A stretch of 64,000 nucleotides of DNA. Source: Halichondria panicea (taxonomy: Eukaryota; Porifera; Demospongiae; Suberitida; Halichondriidae). Where the stretch lies: positions 1,849,501 through 1,913,500 of the forward strand of contig NC_087387.1 in the NCBI RefSeq assembly GCF_963675165.1, read 5' to 3'. This document shows positions 47,584 to 64,000 of the stretch, piece by piece. Numbering within the stretch: the stretch's first letter is position 1; every line of letters starts with the position of its first letter. The notes beneath the pieces are model-generated. The model saw only the letters and a program-made list of their open reading frames with translations, searched no databases and was not told the origin of the DNA. Position numbers and translations under genes: made by a program.

Positions 47584-48798
47584 ATGGCATCCACCGATGT
47601 TCAGCAGCCAGTGTCACTTGAGCCTTCTGATCACTCTGCTTTGGATGGAATCCTGAGGCATCATCTCACATTAGAAGCTCCTCCAAGAACTGGTTAGAGT
47701 CGAAAACACTACTATTATAAAGCTAGCTAGCTAGCTTGACTAGCTATAATCAATTTGGCTTTTATTAATTACCCCCTAAATTATTTGCAGGTGATAGTGA
47801 TCAACAGGCCGACAGTCAAACTAATCTGAAGACGAGCCAAAACAAAGTGATCCTTCAAACACAATCATCAACATCGTCAGGGCACAAAGCAACACGTCAG
47901 GTATAATTTAGCTAAATTTGTGTGAGTTCAAACTCTCAGTATAGTACTGTACTGTGTCCTTTCACTGATTTCCTTACAGTTCTCCAGACCCACTGTTCAT
48001 CAGAACACACTGGAGTCAGATAACAAGCGACGACCAATTGTGCTCAAAAGAAACTCGTCTCGCTACCGACCCCCCTCTCCTGAACCCCCTGACCCCAACT
48101 CTGAGGCAAAGTCTGTGACCATTAGACGCATGCAGAGTAACTTACTCGAGTGGGATAAGAAACTGGACGACATAAATGCCAAAAAACTAAAGGATGGTAG
48201 GGCAAGAGTATATAATGTTTACTATAATATGATATTGGTAGTTGTAAGTAGATCGAGTGCATGTGCGCTCTTTGTGGTATAGTATAATGGAGGGGAAGGG
48301 TTGATGCATAGTAGTTTGCACAGCTATGAAAAATATGGGGACATTACATTCAACCTATCGTTAAAGTTATAATATTATAGCAAGTTCATGATACTGCTAT
48401 TTATCTCAGAGGCGATTCAGCAAGCTGAGATGAGGGAGAGGGATGATCAGATCAAAGAGCTAACGGAGAAGCTGGCCAATGAAACTGAGGGTAGGAAAAC
48501 TGCTGAGGAACATAGGGATGACCTTGAACAACGACTGGTGAGAGACTTAATAAATTGTCAGTTGTGTTTGTAATGTTTTGCACTGCAGGCAAGTACCGAG
48601 GATGAGTTAGGAAACACTAAAGATCAGGTGAATCATAAATACATGCAAATACACAGTTACAAATTTAGCGTTGTTGTACCCCCACACACACACACACACG
48701 CAGTTCACTCAAATACTGTACTCTCTGCTATCTTTTGATACACTCACAACTGCTACTCATACAGCACACACACCTACACCTCTCCTCATTCCCACCCA

Positions 48799-48832
<34 letters not shown>

Positions 48833-49049
48833 ACAGTGCGACCAGCTCCAGAGCGACCTAACCCAATACGAAGCAGCCTATGAGGAGATAAGTGCACAGA
48901 GGATGGAGCTAGAGGAACAGCTGTCGGGGAATAGCCAGCTGCTACAGCAGAGTGAGTCTATGAGGAGGCGACTGGATGACACTGTCATTGAGCTACAAGG
49001 ACAGCTGGCTATAGAGGAGCAACGTTCCAAGTTCTGCTCTATCATGTGA
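47584..49049 (+). CDS. Coiled-coil protein with CaaX prenylation motif
   Basis: Six exons (47584-47692, 47791-47900, 47980-48196, 48410-48537, 48589-48627, 48837-49049) join in frame to 271 residues. The N-terminal 75 residues are polar and disordered. A basic and Pro-rich patch follows (RRPIVLKRNSSRYRPPSPEP). From about residue 120 to the end there is a long Glu/Lys/Gln/Leu heptad pattern typical of a dimeric coiled coil. The protein ends Cys-Ser-Ile-Met, a CaaX box favoured by farnesyltransferase, so it is probably membrane-anchored. CSIM is also the prelamin A terminus, but no lamin rod head or Ig tail is visible. I do not recognise the gene. Confidence 0.85.
48788..48836. repeat. CA microsatellite at an intron 3' end
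   Basis: About 18 CA units end in GTACAG, which is the acceptor of the last exon of the coiled-coil gene, so the repeat replaces the usual pyrimidine tract. Confidence 0.85.
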
Positions 49050-49208
49050 CAATGTTTTTAGTATTATAATTATTGTCTGTCAGGTTTCCCGTTCACTTTT
49101 CTGCTCTGTAATTATATGACATGGATATATGGATCAAAAATTTATAACCCTTTGTGTATACATTATACGTATTATTATTTTACATACCATAATTATAAGA
49201 TTTCACTA

Positions 49209-49430
49209 CCGTATATAGCGGGTATATTTCAAGGGTATAAATGTTCGTGGTTTTTGCGGATTAGGCATGAGCCGCAAACATTTATAACCGCGAATTTAAT
49301 ATTGCCTGCATCAGGAGTGCATGCATGCAGTAAAAAGGCGCTATTCCACGAAAATTTAATCCGTGAAAACCTTTCTAAAGGCATTTCCGCAAAAATGTAT
49401 ACCCTCGAAATAATTATACCCGCTATACGG
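49209..49430. mobile_element. TA-flanked MITE (CCGTATAGCGGGTA family)
   Basis: CCGTATATAGCGGGTA at the left, TACCCGCTATACGG at the right, TA on both sides. 222 bp, the best-preserved member in the window. It lies between two convergent genes. Confidence 0.85.
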
Positions 49431-49596
49431 TATTCAAGTGAAGTTGTGTTTTGTGCCAGTGTTTTAAAGAGATTTCATGCTCAAAAATAATATATGAGTA
49501 ATAATTATTATGGTCGTACAAATAAAGAGTTGATGGTCAATACAAATAAATGCGAACAGTAGAAATAGAAATGAAGCACCCATACGTACATGTAGA

Positions 49597-49795
49597 TTAA
49601 TTGTCCAAGCCTAAAAAACTGGAGAATAGCGATGTGGTCCTCTTTCGTGGTGATTGATCGGATTGTTCTTCAGAGGATTGGCCATTTGACGTCGACACTG
49701 AGCTCACTGCTCTGTGAGAGGCCCTCAGCTCAGTTTGCAGGGAGGTGCTGTGTGCATGGAAAAATTTAATAGTGAATCAGAAGGATATCAAATGA

Positions 49796-49840
<45 letters not shown>

Positions 49841-52099
49841 GGGGAGGCTCTGTACAGTGTTCCCTATGTGATACAGGGGGAGGTGGGAGTAAACCCTAAG
49901 TCTACAGTATATTATAACCATGTCAGGGCTGTTACACAGTACACGCATTACCTACCCCAACACTAGTCATACAACTTCAACACACTCACATTTGTTTTTG
50001 GAGCTCCAGGACAACATCCTCCAACTCTCTCTTCTGTTTCTCACTCTCCCGAGAGAGGGAGGTCAACTCGGAGCGAACACTAGACAGCTGCTTGTCCCTC
50101 ACTGACACCAGCTCCTCAAAGTAGTTCTATATAGGGTGGTTAAGTAATCACTATAGTGCATGTGTCACACTGATTTTGAGCTAAAAATGTATGGATGCTA
50201 TAATTATACATGTAAAGTATAATTACAGGAACAAAGCCAAAATGGGGCAATCAGAAGTGAACATATAGGCAGTCTCAAGCTCACTGTTTTGGATATAGAA
50301 AAATGCTCTTACATGTAATACTACAACAGCTAGTAAGGTACGTATATAACATGCATATTTGTAAGTGCATGCAGTAATAGCGTTGTTGGTTCAAGTTCTG
50401 GACTGACTAGCTCAACAAGAAGGTATACTGTTACCTTCTGATCTCGTTCAGCGATGAATGACTCCCTCAGCTGTGACACTGACTCATCCTCCCCCACATC
50501 CTCGTCCTCCTCGCTGATGACCTTTGACCCCAGCTTCCTTGCTTCTCTAGTGTCATCAGCAATGCTTGAAGAACTGCAAGTAAATATAATGCTGTCACTG
50601 ATACCATCATAGACATATAGAACAAAGCTACATGTGTGCCTAAGACAAGTTAATGTCACTATTAAAAGGTACAGGTCGACCACAGAATCGGCAATACATG
50701 GCATGCTATACAGAACACTCAAACCTACATGTACACGTAGTACATGCAGGTTGAACTAATTTACATTGTACTATATAAGTACTGCACTATAGACCATTAC
50801 CTTTGACGGAATCTCAGATAGGGAGTATAGCAGATCTCTTTCCGACTGCCAAAATCGAAGTCTTGTCCTCTTAAACAGAGACTGTAGTTCAGAGAATTGA
50901 TATACACAACTTACAATAAGTTAACCCTAACAGAGAGAAGTAACATGTAACTGATACTTCCATACTCCATTAGCGAACACAGTTAGTTGTGGCCGGAGGT
51001 TAGGTAGCAATTAGCATACTCACTTAAAGTCAATGGCATCCAAACACTTTAGTGTACCCGAGAGCTCTGTCATGAGGTCAGAGGTCAGGAACGCCCCAGG
51101 GAGGTAGAAGCTCTCCAGTTGGGCCCTCTTGGGAAGAAGGGAGGCAACAAACGACGATAGCTTCTTCTGTACAAGAGCCAGTCGTATCCACGCTCTCCCC
51201 TGCATAGAGTTACGTAGACTGTTATTGGGGAGTGCTGTAGAAATGTGTTCAGTACATTTGCTACACAATAGAGCATTCTATAATCTCATTCTCATCTTTA
51301 AGACAAACAGCAATAATACGCAGCTCATTGAAAGATACAATGAATATACAATGATCACCTATACATCACTTATGAGGTGAACAGTCTTTACATGTATGTA
51401 AATAAGTTTGACTTTAAGGTGACTAGCTTAGATCCTACAATAAATCAACAGAGAACCACCTCTCTCCTATCAATATTAACTGTTCGTAAACACAGTGCTT
51501 CTCAACCACCTGCAGCCTTAAGGACATTGCAGTTAGCAATTTTGATGCTACACTTCAATAGAAACAGATTATCGTTATCTCTGCCCACCTTCCCCAGTTC
51601 CGAGTGTATCTCCTCCATGTCCTGAATGCTCGTGATAGTGATTCGGGGAGCAACCCGACACAACACTAGCCAGAACGAAATGGGCTCTCCGCCACTGAAC
51701 AGGCCTCTGCGAACTGTGGTGTATAATTAATTATGGTGCGGTATACTTATGTTGGCTGGGCCGGATGTATAATTTATACTCTTTGTAGAACAGTGTGCTT
51801 GTACGTACAGAGCTGTAGCTAAAATATCATATACTCTTTGGGGCAGGGTACAGTATGTACTACAGCTTATCACTGAGGGTCAACTTACGCTCTATTCTGT
51901 GTGTGAATAGGTGTTCCACTATGGTGCAGAAGTTGAGTAGGTGAGGGCATGTGTCTGTGATGGGTTCAAAGGCTGCCTTGTCCACCAAACTCTTGACACA
52001 CATCCTGCATATCCCCAGCAGGTTGCCACGTTGAACTGACCACTGCTCGCTGATGAACACCGCCGTAGAGGAGCCAGTAGAAGTTACCTCACCCTCCAT
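49597..52099 (-). CDS. RUN-domain protein, RUNDC3-like
   Basis: Exons (minus) 52099-51889, 51713-51589, 51199-51024, 50869-50801, 50573-50435, 50126-49990 and 49747-49597 join in frame to 335 residues. The N-terminal RUN domain (about 20-190) has family marks: RGNLLGICRMCVKSL, then EEIHSEL, GRAWIRLALVQKKLSSF, LDAIDFK and YTPYLRF. RUN domains bind small GTPases such as Rap or Rab and link to vesicle transport or signalling. An acidic segment (EEDEDVGEDE) and a coiled coil (about 245-290) follow, then a Ser-rich tail. Human RUNDC3A/B are longer (about 446-473). Order and motifs fit RUNDC3 better than RUFY, which would have a FYVE domain. It follows RSU1 by 212 bp on the same strand. Confidence 0.85.
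49795..49841. repeat. TG microsatellite
   Basis: About 20 TG units in an intron of the RUNDC3-like gene. Confidence 0.9.
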
Positions 52100-52311
52100 T
52101 GATTCTGTGCCAGAACAAAACTACTCACCACGCCCACTTTTCTTGTTTGTCTCAGTTCACACCGCCCTCATTATGAGACCAATGAATAACATAAAATTTA
52201 TAATGGAGTCAAAATACTTCTCAGTTCACTAATCTAAAAGAAATCCATACGACGCTAGAACAGAGAATGATGATGAATAGTTCGTTGTATCATGTATGAG
52301 CTATATAGATA

Positions 52312-53940
52312 CTACTTTGAGTCCACTGGCAGTTTGTGATGAACAACTTTTCTGCTCTTCTTAGCCGACCTGTCTCGCTTTGCCTTGCTCATGTGACCAG
52401 ACTCATAGAAACGAGTGTAGATCCTACAGTAATAGTATATATACCTTCATAGGAACACATTGCTACAGCTACAAACCAATACTGAAATAGTGCTTCCGAA
52501 AATGATGAAATATGAGCAAACAATCTTATGCCAGAAGTTAATTATTATGCCTTTGGAGATTAAGACAGTGGCCTGGATATTGGGTACATGTACATGCAGT
52601 GAAAGTTAGAAAGCCTAGCTACAAGGACGTACAAACTGTTGACTCACTCTTTGTACTCCTCAGTCTTGAGATAGTCAAAAAGTAGTTTGGTGGAGGAGGT
52701 CTTGGCAGCCTGCAGCTTATCCTCAATGGCGTGGATTAGGGGGTTGTCTTGGATGTAGAAAGAACACCCCTCTCCAGTAAAGTTCAGGCGAGCTGGAGGG
52801 GGGGGGGTGTATGTTTGCATAAGTAATAGTACTTTATAACCCTAAAAGTACATGCACAAGTGGGCACAACAGAGTTATAGCTAATTTGCATGCACCATGA
52901 AAGATACTGCATGAAAACGAGTGTACGAGGGCAGTTCCATACGAAATAGTAGCAGACGTTACAGGGTGACTTCATTAGACTGGTACATGCATACACATTA
53001 CACGTACAGTACGTACATCATAATTATGGTGTTATAATGGGATTTAGATGTGCACAGATTATACTGCTATACATTCACATAATGTACTGTCTCGTGTCGA
53101 GTTGTGACTTACTGATCTCTGGAGGGAGAACATTGATCTGATTGACCTGAAGGTGGAGCGTCACCAGTCGAGTGCACCTATGGAGATCCTTAGGAATAGT
53201 CTGAATATCATTGTCCCTCAGGACCAACTGGGCAAGGTGAGGAGAGAGCACAAAATGAACAGCAATGGCTGATGTACTTGATAATTATTATGCAGTACAT
53301 GTACACAGTACTGTTGTAGCCACAGCAAAGCTCAATGTACACAAATTCAAAGAATTTGGGCCATAGACTTGAGCCATTTTAGCAGCTTGATGAAGAACTG
53401 AATAGCTGAATATTGAAGCAAACCGTGCACGAGTAGTAGAGTACATTCTAGAGTGTACATTGTAGGTAGTTTATGGCAGCTAGTACTCACAATCTGAAGG
53501 AAGACAAACTTCTCGATGTTGGGTGGGAAATCAGTCAGGTCGTTGTCGCCCATGTACAAGGCCCTGAGGCACTCCCCAAGGTAGGCAAAGTTGGCAGAGA
53601 AGGAAGAGCTGGTGAGATTGTTGTATGTTAGGTCCAGGATCTCCAGGGCAGGGAAGGAGCCAAAACCACGAGGCAACTCACAAAGTCGGTTGACCCTGTG
53701 GAATTGTAATAATTAATAAGTGCTTGGACCATTACAATAAAAGGAGATACATGTACACACATGCTAGCATGCATATAAATATATATTATATATATTATGC
53801 TAGCATGCATATTATTTAATTATTCCTCAATAAAATTCTGTTTGCATTCACACAGACACATACATATATATATAGTAAGCTTACGCTAGGTTTAGTTCTC
53901 TGAGACGAGGGAGAGCACTTATGGTACTGGGTAGTTCCTG

Positions 53941-54002
<62 letters not shown>

Positions 54003-54697
54003 ACGTGAGGGTTGGGTGGGGGTTTCAGTTAAGTGGGTGTGAATGGTGTGGGTAGAGGATATACAGACACTCTTGCTCACCTCTAGATGGTTGTTGAAAA
54101 GGTTGAGATATTCGAGGCTTCTCAGCTCAGCAATCTCTGGGGGGAGCTTGTCAATGCGATTGTTACTGAGCACTAGACGAGTAATGTTTCCAAGTTGGAC
54201 TGTATGTGTGTGTGTGGAATGCCATGGCCATATTAGGTAAAGACCACTGCATTGTAAACAATGCACAGATTACATGCCAACTACTTCACACCAGCTTACA
54301 ACCCAATAATACAATGCTCAATGCACGTTCATGGAAATGGATAAAGAAACACTCACACCTACACGTATATGTACGTATATAAAACGGGTGACACGTACGT
54401 ACATGTATAGTACATTTAAAATGACATCTATATCTGTAGTGGGCTGACACAATTTCACCTCAGAATGAATTGAGTTTGTCACAACGCATAATGTCTACTA
54501 GAACATCATTTCTTGAAGGATGTCATAGTTTACAGCTCAGTGCTAGTGTACAATAATTATACTGAGTAGTCTAATTACACAGGCTTACAGAGCTCTGGGA
54601 CGTCCTCAAGGTTGGCCACTCCTTCATCAGGCAGGTTTAGCTCAGTCTCCTTCCTCTGTTTGGCCGCCTCCACAGCTTTTCGCAGAGTACGACTCAT
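52312..54697 (-). CDS. RSU1: Ras suppressor protein 1, leucine-rich repeat protein
   Basis: Exons (minus) 54697-54589, 54199-54081, 53937-53885, 53695-53491, 53227-53113, 52792-52648 and 52423-52312 join in frame to 285 residues (human RSU1 277). RSU1 binds PINCH in the ILK-PINCH-parvin complex at integrin adhesions. Residues 37-175 are seven-odd 23-residue leucine-rich repeats (LVLSNNRIDKLPPEIAEL, LPRGFGSFPALEILDLTYN, ALYMGDNDLTDFPPNI). The cap has DNPLIHAIEDKL and the C-terminus is basic (AKRDRSAKKSRKVV) as in other RSU1 proteins. PRGFGS-x-PALE-x-LDLTYNNL is diagnostic. It starts 205 bp from YME1L on the other strand. Confidence 0.95.
53941..53999. repeat. TG microsatellite at RSU1 intron 2 end
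   Basis: About 29 TG units (CA on the gene strand) directly abut the acceptor of the small exon 53937-53885, again serving as the pre-acceptor tract. Confidence 0.9.
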
Positions 54698-54902
54698 TTT
54701 CGACCAGCTTCCAAAAACACACAACTTGGAAGTCTTGGGGTCAAAGGGTCAACTCCGCCTATGTACAATAATATTTTATGCAATGTCAGCACTATAAAAA
54801 TATAAAACTGAGAAGCCGCAACTGAGAAATACTGGTAGTCTTTTATACTTACTATCTACGTACCTACCTGTATATCATCTGTAGCAGGTTCTTTTTCTTG
54901 CT
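54698..54902. promoter_or_regulatory. Divergent promoter region, RSU1 / YME1L
   Basis: 205 bp between opposite start codons. No TATA box or other clear motif is seen. A shared promoter is inferred from spacing. Confidence 0.55.
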
Positions 54903-60376
<5,474 letters not shown>

Positions 60377-60604
60377 CCCAACTTAATGTATGTATTTATG
60401 TTGCTGCAAATCATTATTTCAATTTGATCATGTATTTATTGAGGAGTGTCGTACTGCAGAGGTTATTCACTTGAGGTACAGCACTGCTACATGTAATACA
60501 GAACTCGAGGAAAGTAGGTGTGTCTTTTAATCAAATTTAACCGCGTCTATTAATAGAGGGTGATATGGCTGCTTGCAGAAAGTGTAATTCATTGAGCTGC
60601 TGCC

Positions 60605-62072
60605 ATGGATATGACTGGCATAGAGACGTTGCTAGGTCCTATTGGAGCATCTCCACTAGACATGGAGCCCATCTCGTCAGGGGTGACCAGCACTCGTCTT
60701 TCTGCTGATGATGATGGGAACACTCTCTTTCTCCTACCTCTGTTTTGGACTACAAGAAAATGGGGTCAGTTTCTTGCTCTCTTGCATTCTGGGGGTTCCA
60801 CTGTATTAATTAAATGCCATAGCTAGGCTCCTAAGTGTGGTGAGCTCCAGAAACATCTCGTTCTGTATAAGTGTGGTCAACCAAAATATTGTTTTGTAGG
60901 ATTTTAGTCTGTAGTGAAGGGTGCTACTGCTGTAGCTGTGTGTGCAGTGGCACTGCTGGCTTTGAGGAGGTGTCTCAGACAGAGGAGAAGCGTTGCAGCA
61001 CAACAAGCACTGGTAAGCTAACCTTCATGTGTACCGGTAGTGCATCACGGGGAGCTGAAGGCCTAGGCATGTAGTGTTGTAGTGCACCGCATTTCAGAGT
61101 CCACCACTTAGTAGGTATGTAGTGTCAAATGAGAAATTATTAGAACTCTTTTCATGTATGTACATGTGCTTACCGACTGAAACCCTGAAAATACTGTTTT
61201 TTATTAGCCAGGATTTGAATTGAATGACTATTACAAGTCACCATACTAAAGGATTTGCACTTATAGTTTAATGTACACATAATACATGCAGACAGAGCCA
61301 GTGAGCCCCGCCCCCCTCCGTAGTGGCAAATGGATGGTTGTGCCGGCAGTCTCACCCCCACCCCCTCCGGTTGAGGAGAGAGCTGATGTCACTGAGCATG
61401 ACAAGCAAGGTATGTACTCTTCCTACAGTGCATGTTTGGTTGTCAGGGATACCATGATCTGCACAGTGTCTCTATAGCAACCACTATAGGTTAGTGAATA
61501 TTGTGGTTAGACTTCAGTCACTTCATTATACACATGCAACGAATATTGTCTAAAAGAGAGGCTGTGAAGTTATGGAATGTGGGGGGGTATTGTGTGACAA
61601 AATGTTGGCACTGCAATGTGTACACACGTCATTACTCCCGTATACTGTAATCAAATGTTTAATAAGGTATTGTGTTACAACTGAAACCACAGTAATCTTA
61701 CTGTGTACACAGGCTAATTATAATGATAACCACTGCATGTAGCTTCATAAAATCAATTTTATGATACTCTTACCCACCCACCCACATGTACACACAGAGG
61801 AGCTCCCACTGACAGAGCAGCCTCCCATAGAGACCATCCCCCACCAAGCTCCGGCCTCTACACTTCAAGTGAACACACAAACAGCCGGTCAAGCCTCGGA
61901 AGAATTCAACCTATCCTTTGCTGCTGATTCCAGTTCTGATTCGGAACCAGATGGTGATAAATGGAATGGGGAGGACGAGCCCAGTGGGGACGTCCCTAGC
62001 CATCAAGCTGAGATAAGTGATGAGGACAGTCCTAGAATGGTCACTAGTAGAGCAACTATTAGTGTGTCATGA
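60605..62072 (+). CDS. Small single-pass membrane protein, unknown
   Basis: Exons 60605-60764, 60915-61012, 61292-61409 and 61798-62072 join in phase to 216 residues. The first 55 residues are polar. A hydrophobic stretch (about 57-70, ATAVAVCAVALLAL) is followed directly by a strongly basic cluster (RRCLRQRRS). The rest is Pro-rich (VSPPPPPVEER) then Ser/Asp/Glu-rich (AADSSSDSEPDGD). A short helix with basic flank could be a mitochondrial or ER anchor, but this is inference. I do not recognise the family. It starts 228 bp after YME1L on the same strand. Confidence 0.7.
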
Positions 62073-62228
62073 ACACAAGTATCATTCTAGCTTGCAATTG
62101 GAAGTTTTGTCTCTTTTGTGTTCTTATTAATAATGTACTATAATAGCAGTATGTAATTATTGAATAGAAAATAAATTGGATTGTTCTTATGAAATTTATT
62201 GAATGAGTCTAAAAAAATTGTTTGAGAG
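62073..62228. terminator. Shared 3' region of two convergent genes
   Basis: AATAAA at 62170-62175 serves the plus-strand membrane-protein gene. TTTATT at 62195-62200 (AATAAA on the minus strand) serves the FERM-like gene. Only 156 bp lie between the two stop codons, so the 3' UTRs probably overlap. Confidence 0.65.
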
Positions 62229-64000
62229 TTACAGGTCATACGTTGTAGGAGTGGAGATGGACGACCGCTTCGGCTGGTCTGGAATGGAATCATTCAGTGG
62301 GCTCATAACGGGGGTTGTGGGCGAGGTACTGAGGGAACTATGATTCGGTTGGTCCAGGTCAGAGCCATTCAGTGAACTCCTGATCATGAGGGGAGTTGTG
62401 GGTGGAGTACTATGCTCCGGCTGGTCCAGGTCAAAGCCATTCAATGAACTTCTCACGGGGGTTGTGGGTGGAGTGCCAAGGGGGTACTGTGTGTGTGTGT
62501 GTGTGTGTGTGTGGTTGGGGTGGCGTTATTTATAGTGTGCATAAAAATAAAAAGTGTATTGGTTAATATTTCAAGCCTTTAGAGATGACATAGAGGCTTA
62601 GAGCTTTAATTGTAAGCTTTTAATAGAGTATATAGAGTATCATAACACTCCATGGCCATATATACACAGGGCCTCTGCAACATATAGCATGAGTAGAGTC
62701 AGAGAAATAGGTGGCCTGAAATAGCTATAGATCCACTCACCCCGGTATCAGGCCCAGAGCTGATGCTGGGAGGTTTAGAGGGGGCCTGATCAATTCTCCC
62801 TCGGATGGTCATCTGGATGTAGAGCTCCAGTGTGTTGAGGATCTCTTTTGTCTGGTACGTGTATCCATGGAAATCCTCTGCCCACTCTTTGAAGTTCTGC
62901 ATGTGAGGGGAGGGGAGGGGGCACTGACAGACAGTATGAGCAACGACTACTTTGCTGTCGCTATACTGTACATGTACTAACCAATGTTGAATGCCAACTC
63001 TAGATCTACTAGAAAACCAATTACGGAAATTTATACTGCAGAATAAAAAGAGCAGCTGACTGGCTCACCAGCTTAAAGCTGTTCTCTGTAGAGGTCCACT
63101 TGTATATGTCAGAGAACCGATGAGTGAAAAGCACCTGTGGTTGGTGGAGCAATTGAAGTAACCATGCATGTGTAGCCTACGATTAAAGATATTTACAGTA
63201 GATACAACAACTACGCGTACCTTCAATATAACACAAACGCAATTTACACAATATGCCCAAGGGCGTGTTAAATTGCCTATCAATGCAGTGTGTGTGGTCA
63301 CCTTGCCAGTGTCTTGCTCAACACTGCAGATGCCGTGCTGGTTGATACCAAACCAGCGATGTTCCATCTTCCTCCAGGGAATCACCGCCAATATCTCACG
63401 ACGAACAGGGACCTGTACAGTGATGCCAACATAATTCTCACTCAAATTACAACTGCTAACAAAGAGATACCTTTTTTACTGTAATTAGCGTTTCAGGGTA
63501 CTAATTTTGGTGGATTTGTAGCAAATTCATTAGCACAATATTTGTCAAAAGATGTACATAAAAGTATGAGGAATGGAAAGTTTAGAGTCAGATACAGATG
63601 AAAAAAGGGCTAACTTGCTTAGCATACTCTCAACAGTACAGAAAAAAAGAAACATTTTATAAATGCGTTTTATTATTAGCGCGGACTTAATTTAGCGTTA
63701 ATTACAAATTCGCTAAAATTAGTACCCATTTATAATAGGGTAATTTGTTTGTTGGCAACATTTAAAGTGTTTCTTACAACCAGATCTACGATCATCTCAA
63801 GAATAATGTTTATCCTTCGAAAAATCTTAATGATACGTACGTACTAGACTTATGGGAGTCAAAATGTCTATAATTGGTATAATTATAGGCATCTCGGTAC
63901 ACTTACTGTCACGTCAAAGAACACTCCTTGATGAGTGATCAGCTTCTGACAAGAATCAATGAGGTCGTTGATGCACTCATGCGTTGAGGCCCCACTCAAT
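62229..64000 (-). CDS. FERM F3 (PTB/PH-like) domain protein, 5' end outside window
   Basis: Exons (minus) beyond 64000 to 63907, 63412-63302, 63134-63069, 62896-62741 and 62486-62229 join in phase. The visible part begins with STHECINDLIDSCQKL and continues with VPVRREILAVIPWRKM, WFGINQHGICSV, RFSDIYKWTSTENSFKL and YTYQTKEILNTLELYIQM. Strand order and the closing helix look like the F3 lobe of a FERM domain, as in membrane-cytoskeleton adaptors. The tail has three imperfect 25-27-residue repeats built on SSLNG-x-DLDQP-x-HS and TPTTP, Ser/Thr-Pro-rich. The exact family is not certain: sorting nexin, KRIT1-type and MyTH4-FERM proteins are alternatives. Confidence 0.6.
62487..62513. repeat. TG microsatellite at an intron acceptor
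   Basis: About 12 TG units (CA on the gene strand) sit directly before the acceptor of the last FERM-like exon. Confidence 0.85.
63496..63727. mobile_element. Inverted-repeat element in FERM-like intron
   Basis: GGGTACTAATTTTGGTGGAT at the left is mirrored by TTCGCTAAAATTAGTACCC at the right (25-bp ends with a few mismatches). 232 bp, no protein, and no clear target duplication. Confidence 0.65.

Noticed and set aside
48671-48883. His/Thr-rich frame
   Set aside because: Translation of CA repeats; the real exon is in another frame from 48837.
49116-49490. 124-codon frame after the coiled-coil gene
   Set aside because: It spans the TA-flanked MITE at 49209-49430 and has no protein character.

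Overview
The window looks like metazoan nuclear DNA, most likely from a demosponge. Genes are split by many short GT-AG introns, the DNA is AT-rich with frequent ATAATTAT and TACATGTACATG runs, and the proteins are animal ones (RSU1, RUNDC3-like, Death-domain caspases, cytosolic trifunctional C1-THF synthase). An Amphimedon-like sponge is my inference; the species cannot be proven from the sequence alone.

Positions 1-14000 hold almost no intact genes. They contain dispersed and tandem repeats, a relic exon of a CDC20/Fizzy-family WD40 protein, and two copies of a hammerhead-ribozyme motif (554-614 and 9543-9603).

Positions 10900-47382 are dominated by one housekeeping gene, MTHFD1, on the minus strand. 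Its 17 exons (47382 down to 23359) join in frame into a 931-residue protein. Large introns carry unrelated plus-strand genes: a Death-domain caspase (27098-29762) in intron 11, and two related single-pass membrane proteins with an Ig-like-looking ectodomain (34006-35611 and 40822-43892) in the 13.3 kb intron 7. Downstream of MTHFD1 (10900-21270) lies a decayed, colinear copy of MTHFD1 exons 9-13 that surrounds a second, intact Death-domain caspase gene (14352-19235). This is best read as a segmental duplication in which the host exons died and the nested caspase survived. The second caspase gene carries its own internal tandem duplication of linker exons plus a truncated catalytic exon.

The left three quarters of the window are also full of small inverted-repeat transposons. 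Several have clear 9-bp target-site duplications and fall into at least four terminal-repeat families (CAGAGGAGG-, TAGCCTCGATTCCAGGCC-, TAGTCTCATGAATCAG- and TAGYTGGGTGTGG-). A separate TA-flanked family begins CCGTATA. A 5'-truncated, frameshifted LINE lies at about 21480-22290.

Positions 47400-64000 are compact and gene-dense. MTHFD1 and a coiled-coil CaaX (CSIM) protein diverge from a 201-bp spacer. RUNDC3-like and RSU1 genes lie head-to-tail on the minus strand. RSU1 and the mitochondrial i-AAA protease YME1L diverge from a 205-bp spacer. A small unknown single-pass membrane protein follows, and a FERM-F3-like gene converges on it and runs off the right edge.
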